From Megalopta genalis (taxonomy: Eukaryota > Arthropoda > Insecta > Hymenoptera > Halictidae), in assembly GCF_051020955.1 (NCBI RefSeq), contig NW_027476501.1, positions 1 to 64,000 on the forward strand: a DNA stretch of 64,000 bases. Direction: 5' to 3'. The notes beneath the pieces are model-generated. The model saw nothing but the letters and a program-made list of their open reading frames with translations. It searched no databases and was not told where the DNA came from. The translations under genes and the position numbers were made by a program. How positions within the stretch are numbered: position 1 is the first letter of the stretch; every line of letters begins with the position of its first letter. This document shows positions 1-11,824 of this stretch, piece by piece.

Positions 1-210
1 TTTAGCTTCAACTGCATGCGAAACAAACGAGTTAGCTTCAAATCAATGCGATGTTGAAGGTTTAGCTTCAAATCCAAGCGAAACAAATGATTTAGCTTCA
101 AATACTTGCGATATAAGTGATATACCTTCAAATGCAGGCGAAACGAACGAGTTAGCTTCAAATCCATGCGAAACACATGATTCAGCTGCAAATCAATGCA
201 TGTAGAAGGT

Positions 211-570
211 TTAGCTTCACATCCATGCGAAACACATTATTTGGCTGCACATCTGTGCGAAGTAGAAGGCTCAGGTTCAAATCCATGCGATTCAAATGGT
301 TCATCTTCAAATACTTGTGAAAGACATGATTTAGCTTCAACTGCATGCGAAACAAACGAGTTAGCTTCAAATCAATGCGATGTAGAAGGTTTAGCTTCAA
401 ATCCATGCGAAACACATTATTTGGCTGCACATCAGTGCGAAGTAGAAGGCGCAGGTTCAAATCCATGAGATTCAAATGGTTCATCTTCAAATACTTGTGA
501 AAGACATGATTTAGCATCAACTGCATGCGAAACAAACGAGTTAGCTTCAAATCAATGCGATGTAGAATGT
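211..570 (+). repeat. 180-bp hexamer, two tandem copies
   Basis: Copies lie at 211-390 and 391-570. The hexamer differs from the usual pentamer by a distinctive run of monomers whose + frame reads NPCETHY, then AAHLCEVEG or AAHQCEVEG, GSGSNPCDSNG, SSSNTCERHD, STACETNE and NQCDVEG. The copies differ at scattered single bases, including a TGA created at 466-468 in the second. Close relatives of this hexamer recur near 51.4, 52.2, 53.7, 54.3, 55.2, 56.0, 58.1, 59.6 and 60.4-60.9 kb, with looser versions near 7.2, 62.6 and 62.9 kb. Confidence 0.9.
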
Positions 571-1770
571 TTTGCTTCAAATCCAAGCGAAACACATGAT
601 ATAGCTTCAAATCAATGCGATGTAGATGGTTAGCTTCAAATCAACGCGAAACAAATGATTTAGCTTCAAACACTTGGGATATAATTGATATAGCTTCAAA
701 TGCAGACGAATCAAATGAGTTACCTTCAAAATCCATGCGATACACATGATGTAGCTTCAAATCAATGCGAAGTAGAAGGATTAGCTTCAAATCCATGCGG
801 AACAAACGATTGAGCTTCAAACACTTCGGATATAGATTCATCTGCATGCGAAACAATCGAGTTAGCTTCAAATACATGCGAAACACATGATCTAGCTTCA
901 AACCAATGCGAAGTAGAAGGCTTAGCTTCAAATCAATGCGAAACAAATGGTTTAGATTCAGATACTTGTGATACACATGATTTAGCTTCAAATCAATGAG
1001 AAGTAGAAGGCTTAGCTTCAAATCCATGCGAAACACATAATTTAGCTTCAAATCAATGCGATGTAGAAGGTTTAGCTTCAAATCCATGCGAAACACATGA
1101 TTTAGCTTTAAATCAACTCGAAGTACAAGGCTAAGATTCAAATCCATGCGAAACAAATGGTTTAGTTACAAATACTTGTGAAATACGTTATTTAGATTTA
1201 CCTGCATGCGCAACGAACGAGTTAGCTTCAAATCCATGCGAAACACATGATTTAGCTTCAAATCAACTCGAAGTACATGGCTTAGATTCAAATCCATGCG
1301 AAACACATGATTTAGCTGCAAATCAATGCGATGTAGCAGGTTTAGCTTCTAATCCATGGGAAACAAATGATTTAGCTTCAGATGCTTGCGATATAAGTGA
1401 TATAGCTTCAAATGCTGACGAAACAAAAGGGTTAGCTTCAACTCCATGCGAAACACATGATTTAGCTTCAAATCACTAAGATGTAGCAGGTTTAGATTCA
1501 AATCAATGCGATGTAGAAGGTTTAGCTTCAATTCCATGCGACACAAATGATTTAGCGTCAGATACTTGCGATATAAGTGATATAGCGTCAAATGCAGGGG
1601 AAACAAACGAGTTAGCTTCAAATCCATGCAAAACACATGATTAAGCTTCAAATTAATGCGATGTAGAAAGTCTAGCTTCAAATCCATGCGACACAAATTA
1701 TTTAGCATCAGATACGTGCGATATAAGTGATATAGCTTCAAAGGAATGCGAAACAAACGAGGTAGCTTCA

Positions 1771-2160
1771 AATCCATGGGAAACAAATTATTTAGCTTCA
1801 GATGCTTGCGATATAAGTCATAAAGCTTCAAATGCTGACGAAACAAACGGGTTAGCTTCAACTCCATGCGAAACACATGATTTAGCTTCGAATCAACTCG
1901 AAGTACAAGACTAAGATTCAAGTTCATGCGAAACACATGATTTAGCTGCAAATCAATGCGATGTAGAAGGTTTAGCTTCAAATCCATGGGAAACAAATTA
2001 TTTAGCTTCAGATGCTTGCGATATAAGTCATAAAGCTTGAAATGCTGACGAAAGAAACGGGTTAGCTTCAACTCCATGCGAAACACATGATTTAGCTTCG
2101 AATCAACTCGAAGTACAAGGCTAAGATTCAAGTTCATGCGAAACACATGATTTAGCTTCA
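1771..2160 (+). repeat. 210-bp (7-monomer) tandem duplication
   Basis: Copy one runs 1771-1980 and copy two starts at 1981 and matches to about 2160. The period is exactly seven monomers, so the 30-bp register is kept. The copies share the unusual variants AATCCATGGG, GATATAAGTCATAAAG and CTAAGATTCAAGTTC. Copy two has its own TGA in the + frame near 2038, where GCTTCA has become GCTTGA. Confidence 0.85.
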
Positions 2161-2283
2161 AATCAATAAGATGTAGCAGGTTTAGCTTCAAATCAATGCG
2201 ATGTAGAATGTTTAGCTTCAAATCCATGCGTCACAAATGATTTAGCGTCAGATACTTGCGATATAAGTGATATAGCTTCAAAT

Positions 2284-3148
2284 GCAGGAGAAACAAACGA
2301 GTTAGCTTCAAACCCAAGCAAAACACACGATTAAGCTTCAAATCAATGCTATGTAGAAGATTTGGCTTAAAAAATAATGCCCCCAAAGATTTAGATTCTG
2401 ATACTTGAGATATGAGTGATATAGCTTCAAATGCTGACGAAACAAATGGATTAGCTTCAACTCGATGCGAAACACATGATTTAGCTTCAAATCAATAAGT
2501 TGTGGCAGGTTTAGCTACAAACCCATGCGATACAAATGATTTAGCGTCAGATACTTACGATATAAGTTATATAGCTTCAAATGCAGGGAAACAAACGAGT
2601 TAACTTCAAATTCATGCAAAACACACGATTAAGCTTCAAATCAATGCGATGTAGAAGGTTTAGCTTCAAATCCATTCGAAGCAAATGGTTTAGGTACTAA
2701 TACCTGTGATATACGTTATTTAGATTTAACTGCATGCGAAACGAACGAGTTAGCTTCAAATCCAAGCGAAACACACGATTAAGCTTCAAATCAATGCTAT
2801 GTAGAAGGTTTAGCTTCAACTCCATGCGAAACACATGATTTAGCTTCAAATCAATAAGATGTAGCATGTTTAGATTCAAATCAATGCGATGTAGAATGTT
2901 TAGCTTCAAATCCATGCGTCACAAATGATTTAGCGTCAGGTACTTGCGATATAAGTGATATAGCTTCAAATGCAGGAGAAACAAACGAGTTAGCTTCAAA
3001 CCCATGCAAAACACACGATTAAGCTTCAAATCAATGCTATGTAGAAGATTTGGCTTAAAAAATAATGCCCCCAAAGATTTAGATTCTGATACTTGCGATA
3101 TGAATGATATAGCTTCAAATGCTGGCGAAACAAATGGATTAGCTTCAA
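2284..3148 (+). repeat. Duplicated irregular joint containing an A6 run
   Basis: Two segments, about 2284-2460 and 2972-3148, share a 688-bp offset. Each contains the least monomer-like sequence in the window: after GGCTT comes CTTAAAAAATAATGCC and then CCAAAGATTTAGATTC. GGCTT lies at 2364 and 3052. A third related joint is at 25502-25540, where the bases after AATGCC return to the normal ACACAAATGAT tail. The simplest reading is an old recombination junction between out-of-register monomers, later copied with its flanks. No transposon ends or target-site duplications were visible. Confidence 0.75.
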
Positions 3149-3850
3149 ATTCATGCAAAACACACGATTAAGCTTCACATCAATGCGATGTAGAAGGTTT
3201 AGCTTCAAATCCATTCGAAGCAAATGGTTTAGGTACTAATACCTGTGATATACGTTATTTAGTTTTAACTGCATGCGAAACGAACGAGTTAGCTTCAAAT
3301 CCAAGCGAAACGCACGATTAAGCTTCAAATCAATGCTATGTAGAAGGTTTAGCTTCAAATCCATGCATAACACATGATTAGGCTTCAAGTCAATTCTATG
3401 TAGAAGGTTTAGCTTCAAAACCAAGCGAAACAGATGATTTAGCTTCAAATCAATGCGAAATAGGAGGCTTAGCTGCAAATCCAAGCGAAACTAATTGATT
3501 AGCTCCAAATACTTGTGATATACATGACTTAGCTTCAACTGCTTGCGAAACAAACGAATTAGCTTCAAATGCAAGCGAAACACATGATTTAGCATCAAAT
3601 CAATGCGAAGTATATGGCTTGGCTACAAATCCCAGCGAAACACATGATTTAGCTTCAAATACTTGCGATAAAAATGAAATAGCTTCAAATGCAGACGAAA
3701 CAAGCGAGTTAGCTTCAAATCCAAGCCAAACACATAATATAGGTTCAAATTCTTGCGAACCAGACGGCTGAGCTTCAAATCCAAGCGAATCATATGCTTT
3801 AGAAGCAAATACCTGTTTTATACATTATTTATGTTCAACTGCATGCGAAA

Positions 3851-6800
3851 CAAAAGAGATAGATTCAAATCCATGCGATACACATGATCTAGTTTCCAAT
3901 TCATACGAAACACATGGTTTAGCTTCATATTCTTGCGAAACAGATGGATAAGATTCAGATACTTGTGATAAACATGATTTAGCTTCAAGTGCATGCGAAT
4001 CTAACGAGTTAGCTTCAAATCCATGCGAATCACATGATTTATCTTCAAATCAATGCGATGTAGAAGGTTTAGCTTCAAATCCATGCGAGACTCATGATTT
4101 AGCTTCTAATCAATGCGATGTAGAAGGTTTAGCTTCAAATCCACGCAAAACAAATGATTTAGCTTCAAACACTTGGGGTATAAGTGATATAGCTTCGAAT
4201 GCAGACTGATCAAACGAGTTAGCTTCAAAATCCACGCGATACACATGATTTAGCTTCAAACACTTGCGATATAAGTGATGTTGATTCAACTGCAGGCAAA
4301 ACGAACGAGATAGCTTCAAATACATGCGATTCACATGATTTAGCTTCAAATCAATGCGATGTAGAAGGTTCAGCTTCACATTCATGCGACACATATGATT
4401 TAGCTTCAAATACTTGCGATATAAGTGATATAGCTTTAAAAGCTGTAGGAACAAATGAGGTAGCTTCAATTCCATGCGAGACACATGATTTAGCTTCAAA
4501 TCAATGCGATGTAGAAGGTTCAGCTTCAAAACCAAACGAAATACATGATTTAGCTTCAAATACTTGCGATATAAGTGTTATAGCTTCGAATACAGGCGAA
4601 ACGAACGAGTTAGTTTCAAATCCATGGGAAACACATTATTTAGCTGCAAATCAATGCGATGTAGAAGGTTTAGCTTCAAGACAATAAGAGGTAGAAGTTT
4701 TAGTTTCAAATCAATAGTATGTAGAGGGTTTAGATTCAAGTCAATGCGATGTAGAAGGTTTAGCTTCAAATCCATACGAAACACATGATTTAGCTCCAAA
4801 ATCAATACGAAGGACAAGGCTTAGATTCAAATCCATGCGAAACAAATGATTTAGCTTCAAATGAATGCGAAGTAGAATGCTTAGCTTCAAATCCATGCAA
4901 AACAAATGGTTTAGCTACAAATACTTGTGATATACATTATTTAGCTACAACTGCATGCGAAACAAACGAGTTAGCTTCAAATCCATGCGATTGACATGAT
5001 TCAGCATCAAATCAATGCGATGTAGCAGGTTTAGATTCAAATCCATGCGATACACAAGATTTAGCTTCAAATCAATGCGATGTAGTAGGTTCAGCTTCAA
5101 ATCCATGCGACACATATGATTTAGCTTCAAATACTTGCGATATAAGTGATATAGCTTCAAAAGCTGCAGGAACAAACAAGGTGGCTTCAAGTTCATGCGA
5201 AACAAATGATTTAGCTTCAAATCAATGCGATGTAGAAGGTTTAGCTTCAAATCCATGCGATACACAATATTTAGCTTCAAATCAATGCGATGTAGTAGGT
5301 TCAGCTTCAAATCCATGCGGCACATATGATTTAGCTTTAAATAATTGCGATATAAGTGACATAGTTTCAAATGGAGGCGAAACGAACGAGTTAGCTTCAA
5401 ATCCATGCGAGACTCATGATTTAGCTTCTAATCAATGCGATGTAGAAGGTTTAGCTTCAAATCCACGCGAAACAAATGATTTAGCTTCAAACACTTGGGG
5501 TATAAGTGATATAGCTTCGAATGCAGACTGATCAAACGAGTTAGCTTCAAAATCCACGCGATACACATGATTTAGCTTCAAACACTGGCGATATAAGTGA
5601 TGTAGATTCAACTGCAGGCAAAACGAACGAGTTAGCTTCAAATCCATGCGAAACACATGATTTAGTTTCAAATCAATGCGAAGTAGAAGGCGTAGCTTCA
5701 AATCCATGCAAAACAAATGGTTTAGCTTCAAATAGTTGTGATATACATTATTTAGCTACAACTGCATGCGAAACTAACGAGTTAGCTTCAAATACATGCG
5801 AAACACACGATTTATCTTCAAATCAATGCGATGTAGAAGGTTTAGCTTCAAATCAATAAGAGGTAGATGATTTAGCTTCAAATCAATAGAATATAGAAGG
5901 TTTAGCTTCAAATAAATGCGATGCAGAAGGTTTAGCTTCAAATCCATACGACACACATGATTTAGATTCAAATCAATTCGAAGGACAAGGCTTAGATTCA
6001 AAACCATGCGAAACAAATGATTTAGCTTCAAATGAATGCGAAGTAGAAGGCTTGGCTTCAAATCAATGCGATGTAGAAGGTATAGCTTCAAATCAATAAG
6101 AGGTAGAAGGTTTAGCTTCAAATCAATAAGAGCTAGAAGGTTTAGCTTCAAATCAATAGATTATAGTAGGTTTAGCTTCAAATCAATGCGATGTAGAAGG
6201 TTTGGCTTCGAATCCATACGAAACAAATGATTTAGCTTCAAATCAATGCGATGTAGTAGGTTCAGCTTCAAATCCATGCGACACATATGATTTAGCTTCA
6301 AATACTTGCGATATAAGTGATGTAGATTCAACTGCAGGCAAAACGAACGAGTTAGCTTCAAATCCATGCGAAACACATGATTTAGCTGCAAATCAATGCG
6401 ATGTAGAAGGTTTAGCTTCAAATCCATGCGATACACAAGATTTAGCTTCAAATCAATGGGATGTAGTAGGTTCTGCTTCAAATCCATGCGGGACATATGA
6501 TTTAGCTTTAAATAATTTCGATATAAGTGACATAGTTTCAAATGGAGGCGAAAAGACCGAGTTAGTTTCAAATCCATGCGAGACAAATGATTTAGCTTCT
6601 AATCAATGCGATGTAGAAGGTTTAGCTTCAAATCCACGCGAAGCAAATGATTTAGCTTCAAACACTTGGGGTATAAGTGATATAGCTTCGAATGCAGACT
6701 GATCAAACGAGTTAGCTTCAAAATCCACGCGATACACATGATTTAGCTTCAAACACTTGCGATATAAGTGATGTAGATTCAACTGCAGGCAAAACGAACG

Positions 6801-8850
6801 AGTTAGCTTCAAATCCATGCGAAACACATGATTTAGCTGCAAATCAATGTGATGTAGGAGGATTAGCTTCAAATCCATGCAAAACAAATGGTTTAGCTTC
6901 AAACACTTGGGGTGTAAGTGATATAGCTTCAAATGAAGACTAATCAAACGAGTTAGCTTCAAAATCCACGCGATACACATGATTTAGCTTCAAATCAATG
7001 CGATGTGGTAGGTTCAGCTTCAAATCCATGCGACACATATAATTTAGCTTCAAATACTTGCGATATAAGTGATATAGCTTCGAATAGAGGCGAAACGAAC
7101 GAGTTAGCTTCAAATCCATGCGAAACGCATGATTCGGCAGCAAATCAATTCAATGTAGAAGGTTTAGCTTCAATTCCATACGAAACACATTATTTAGCTG
7201 CAAATCAGTGCGAAGTAGAAGGCTCGGGTTCAAATCAATGCAATTCAAATGGTTCATCTTCAAATACTTGTGAAAGACATGATTTAGATTCAACTGCATG
7301 CGAAACACATGATTTAGCTGCAAATCAATGCGATGTAGAAGGTTTAGCTTCAAATCCATACGAAACACATGATTTAGCTTCAAATCAATGCGATGTAGAA
7401 GGTTCAGCTTCAAATCCATGCGACACATATGATTTAGCTTCAAATACTTGCGATATAAGTGATATAGCTTCAAAAGCTGGAGGAACAAACGAGGTGGCTT
7501 CAAGTTCATGCGAAACAAATGATTTAGCTTCAAATCAATGCGAAGTAGAAGGCGTAGCTTCATATCCATGCGAAACAAATGGTTTAGCTTCAAATACTTG
7601 CGATATAAATGATATAGTTTCTAATGCAGGCGAAACGAACGAGTTAGCTTCAAATCCATGCGAAACACACGATTTATCTTCAAATCAATGCGATGTAGAA
7701 GGTTTAGCTTCAAATCCATGCGATACACAAGATTTAGCTTCAAATCAATGCGATGTAGTAGGTTCTGCTTCAAATCCATGCGGGACATATGATTTAGCTT
7801 TAAATAATTTCGATATAAGTGACATAGTTTCAAATGGAGGCGAAAAGACCGAGTTAGTTTCAAATCCATGCGAGACAAATGATTTAGCTTCTAATCAATG
7901 CGATGTAGAAGGTTTAGCTTCAAATCCACGCGAAGCAAATGATTTAGCTTCAAACACTTGGGGTATAAGTGATATAGCTTCGAATGCAGACTGATCAAAC
8001 GAGTTAGCTTCAAAATCCACGCGATACACATGATTTAGCTTCAAACACTTGCGATATAAGTGATGTAGATTCAACTGCAGGCAAAACGAACGAGTTAGCT
8101 TCAAATCCATGCGAAACACATGATTTAGCTGCAAATCAATGCGAAGTAGAAGGCCTTGATCCAAATCCATGCGAATCTAATTGATTAGCTTAAAATACTT
8201 TTGATATACATGATTTAGCTTCAAATGCAGGCGAAACAAACGAGTTATCTTCAAACCCATGCGTATCGCATGATTTAGCTTCAAATCAATGCGAAGTAGA
8301 AGGCCTTGATCCAAATCCATGCGAATCTAATTGATTAGCTTAAAATACTTTTGATATACATGATTTAGCTTCAAATGCAGGCGAAACAAACGAGTTATCT
8401 TCAAACCCATGCGTATCGCATGATTTAGCTTCAAATCAATGCGAAGTAGAAGACTTACCCTCAAATCCATGCAAAACAAACGGTTTAGCTTCAAATACTT
8501 GTGGTATACATGATTTAGTTTCAACTGCATGCGAAACAAACGAGTTAAGTTCAAATCCATGCGAAAGCATGATTTAGCTTCAAATCAATGCGAAGTAGAA
8601 GGCTTAGCATCAAATAAATGCGGAACAAATGGTTTAGCTTCAAATACTTGTGATATACATGATTTAGCTTCATCTGCATGCGAAACAAACGAGTTACCTT
8701 CAAATCCATGCGAATCACATGATTTAGCTAGAAATCAATGCGAAGTAGAAGGCTTATCTTCAAATCCATGCGAAATAAATGGTTTAGCTTCGAATAGTTG
8801 TGATATACATGATTTAGCTTCAACTGCATGCGAAACAAACGCTTTAGCTT
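3851..8850 (+). repeat. Mixed pentamers with recurrent VVGSASNP/SNAD module
   Basis: This section is built of pentamers and a recurring module of about 300 bp whose + frame reads DVVGSASNPC, GTYDLALNN, DISDIVSNGG and ends SNTWGISDIASNAD before TGA. Copies end at 5531, 6702 and 7994. Related modules recur near 10.8, 13.8 and 14.2 kb. The shared TGA arises from GCAGACTGATC. A 31-bp monomer (AAAATCCACGCGATACAC) follows each and moves the + frame by one base. The longest + ORF in the window, 7005-7994 (329 codons), is here but has no recognisable start context. The runs of CGATGTAGAAGG followed by AATCAATAAGAGG near 5840-5900 and 6090-6140 put stops in the + frame. Confidence 0.8.
8132..8452 (+). 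repeat. 150-bp pentamer, near-exact tandem duplication
   Basis: Bases 8132-8280 and 8282-8430 appear identical by eye, and the match continues past 8430 to about 8452. Each copy carries private variants (GGCCTTGATCC, CTAATTGATTAGC, TACTTTTGATATAC, CCCATGCGTATCGC). This is a recent duplication of exactly one pentamer. Related pentamers lacking some of the variants are at 9470-9600, 12445-12575 and 15900-16030. Confidence 0.9.
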
Positions 8851-11824
8851 CAAATCCAAGCGAAAAACATGATTTAACTTCAAATCAATGCGAAGTAGAA
8901 GGCTTAGCTTCAAATGAATTGCGGAACAAATGGTTTAACTTCAAATGAATGCAGAACAAATGTTTTAGCTTCAAATACTTGTGATATACATGATTTAGCT
9001 TCAACTGCATGCGAAACAAACGAGTTACCTTCAAATCCATGCGAATCACATGATTTAGCTACAAATCAATGCGAAGTAGAAGGCTTATCTTCAAATCCAT
9101 GCGAAACAAATGGTTTAGCTTCAAATACTTGTGATATACATGATTTAGCTTCAACTGCAGGCAAAACAAACGAGTTAGTCTCAAATCCATGCGAAACACA
9201 CGATTTAGCTTCAAATCCGAGAGAAACACATGATTTAGCTTCAAATCAATGCGAAGTAGAAGGATTAGCTTCGGATCCATGCGAAACGAATGGTTTAGCT
9301 TCAATTCCTTGCGAATATAAGTGATATAGCTTCAAATGCAGGCAAAACAAACGAGTTAGCTTCAAACCCATGCGAATCACATGATTTAGCATCAAATCCA
9401 TGCGAAACAAACGAGCTAACTTCAAATCCAAGCGAAAAACTTGATTTAGCTTCAAATCAATGCGAAGTAGAAGGCCTTGCTCCAAATCCATGCGAATCTA
9501 ATTGATTAGCTTAAAATACTTTTGATATACATGATTTAGCTTCAAATGCAGGCGAAACAAACGAGATATCTTCAAACCCATGCGAATCACATGATTTAGC
9601 TTCAAATCAATGCGAAGTAGAAGATTTAGCCTCAAATCCATGCAAAACAAACGGTTTAGCTTCAAATACTAGTGGTAAACATGATTTAGTTTCAACTGCA
9701 TGCGAAACAAACGAGTTAACTTCAAATCCAAGCGAAAAACATGATTTAACTTCAAATCAATGCGAAGTAGAAGGCTTAGCTTCAAATGAATGCGGAACAA
9801 ATGGTTTAACTTCAAATGAATGCAGAACAAATGTTTTAGCTTCAAATACTGGTGATATACATGATTTAGCTTCAACTGCATGCGAAACAAACGAGTTACC
9901 TTCAAATCCATGCGAATCACACGATTTATCTACAAATCAATGCGAAGTAGAAGGCTTATCTTCAAATCCATGCGAAACAAATGGTTTAGCTTCAAATACT
10001 TGTGATATACATGATTTAGCTTCAACTGCATGCGAAACAAACGAGTTACCTTCAAATCCAAGCAAAACACATGATTCGTTTCAAATCAATGCAAAGTAGA
10101 AGGCATAGCTTTAAATCCATGCGAAACAAATGGTTTAGCATCAAATACTTGTGATATACATGATTTAGCTTCAACTGCAGGCAAAACAAACGAGTTAGTC
10201 TCAAATCCATGCGAAACACACGATTTAGCTTCAAATCCGAGAGAAACACATGATTTAGCTTCAAATCAATGCGAAGTAGAAGGATTAGCTTCGGATCCAT
10301 GCGAAACGAATGGTTTAGCTTCAATTCCTTGCGAATATAAGTGATATAGCTTCAAATGCAGGCAAAACAAACGAGTTAGCTTCAAACCCATGCGAATCAC
10401 ATGATTTAGCATCAAATCCATGCGAAACGAATGATTTAGCTTCAAATACTTGCGAATATAAGTGATATAGCTTGAACTGCATGCGAAATAAATGAGTTAC
10501 CTTCACATCCAAGCGAACCATATAATTTAGCTTCAAATCAAAGCGATGTAGAAGGTTTAGCTTCAAATCCATGCGAAACTCATGATTTAGCTTCAAATAC
10601 TTGCGATATAAATGATATAGTTTCTAATGCAGGCGAAACGAACGAGTTAGCTTCAAATCCATGCGAAACACACGATTTATCTTCAAATCAATGTGATGTA
10701 GAAGGTTTAGCTTCAAATCCATGCGATACACAAGATTTAGCTTCATATCAATGCGATGTAGTAGGTTCTGCTTCAAATCCATGCGGGACATATGATTTAG
10801 CTTTAAATAATTTCGATATAAGTGACATAGTTTCAAATGGAGGCGAAAAGACCGAGTTAGTTTCAAATCCATGCGAGACAAATGATTTAGCTTCTAATCA
10901 ATGCGATGTAGAAGGTTTAGCTTCAAATCCACGCGAAGCAAATGATTTAGCTTCAAACACTTAGGGTATAAGTGATATACCTTCGAATGCAGACTGATCA
11001 AACGAGTTAGCTTCAAAATCCACGCGATACACATGATTTAGTTTCAAACACTTGCGATATAAGTGATGTAGATTCAACTGCAGGCAAAACGAACGAGTTA
11101 GCTTCAAATCCATGCGAAACACATGATTTAGCTGCAAATCAATGTGATGTAGGAGGATTAGCTTCAAATCCATGCGATACACAAGATTTAGCTTCAAATC
11201 AATGCGATGTAGAAGGTTCAGTTTCAAATCCATGCGACACATATGATTTAGCTTCAAATCCATGCGATATAAGTGATATAGCTTCAAAAGCAGGAGGAAC
11301 AAACGAGGTAGCTTCAATTCCTTCCGAAACAAATGATTTAGCTTCAAATCAATGCGAAGTAGAAGGCGTAGCTCCAAATCCATGCGAAACAAATGGTTTA
11401 GCTACAAATACTTGTGATATACATTATTTAGCTACAACTGCATGCGAAACTAACGAGTTAGCTTCAAATCCATGCGAAACACACGATTTATCTTCAAATC
11501 AATGCGATGTAGAAGGTTTAGCTTCAAATCAATAAGAGGTAGATGGTTTAGCTTCAAATCAATAGAATATAGAAGGTTTAGCTTCAAATAAATGCGATGT
11601 AGAAGGTTTAGCTTCAAATCCAAACGACACACATGATTTAGATTCAAATCAATTCGAAGGACAAGGCTTAGATTCAAAACCATGCGAAACAAATGATTTA
11701 GCTTCAAATGAATGCGAAGTAGAAGGCTTGGCTTCAAATCCATGCAAAACAAATGGTTTAACTACAAATACTTGTGATATACATTATTTAGTTTCAACTG
11801 CATGCGAAACAAACGAGTTAACTT
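8851..11824 (+). repeat. 2974-bp block, copy 1
   Basis: This is the first copy of a block repeated at an offset of 2974 bp, which is 99 monomers plus 4 bases. The four extra bases can be traced by eye: +1 at GAATTGCGG (8919), +1 at each of three GCGAATATAAG monomers (near 9310, 10330, 10455), +1 at AAAATCCACG (near 11011), and -1 at GATTCGTTTC (10075). The same changes recur in copy 2. The block is rich in the D/E pair reading NTCDIHD and TACETNE. The block edges are arbitrary because the array is periodic. Confidence 0.9.

Larger units (their letters stand above)
1..3850 (+). repeat. Left section: mixed pentamers with local duplications
   Basis: This section holds all five monomer subtypes in irregular order, mostly as 150-bp pentamers with some members missing. 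It contains a 180-bp duplication, a 210-bp duplication and a duplicated irregular joint, listed separately. A D-E pair reading NTCEIRY then TACATNE near 1165-1220 is the same variant pair that marks blocks at 18-49 kb. Reading frames break often: the + frame carries TAA where TGC has become TAA (for example near 2167) and where TTA has become TAA (near 1643). No gene, promoter or RNA gene was seen. Confidence 0.85.

Noticed and set aside
2364..2400. Transposon or insertion-sequence remnant at the A6 joint
   Set aside because: No inverted terminal repeats, target-site duplication or coding remnant was seen, and the flanks are ordinary monomers.
7005..7994. Plus-strand ORF of 329 codons with a cysteine every 10 residues
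   Set aside because: The same frame is broken by stops and +/-1-bp monomers on both sides, and related copies carry different stops. There is no signal peptide or non-repeat domain.
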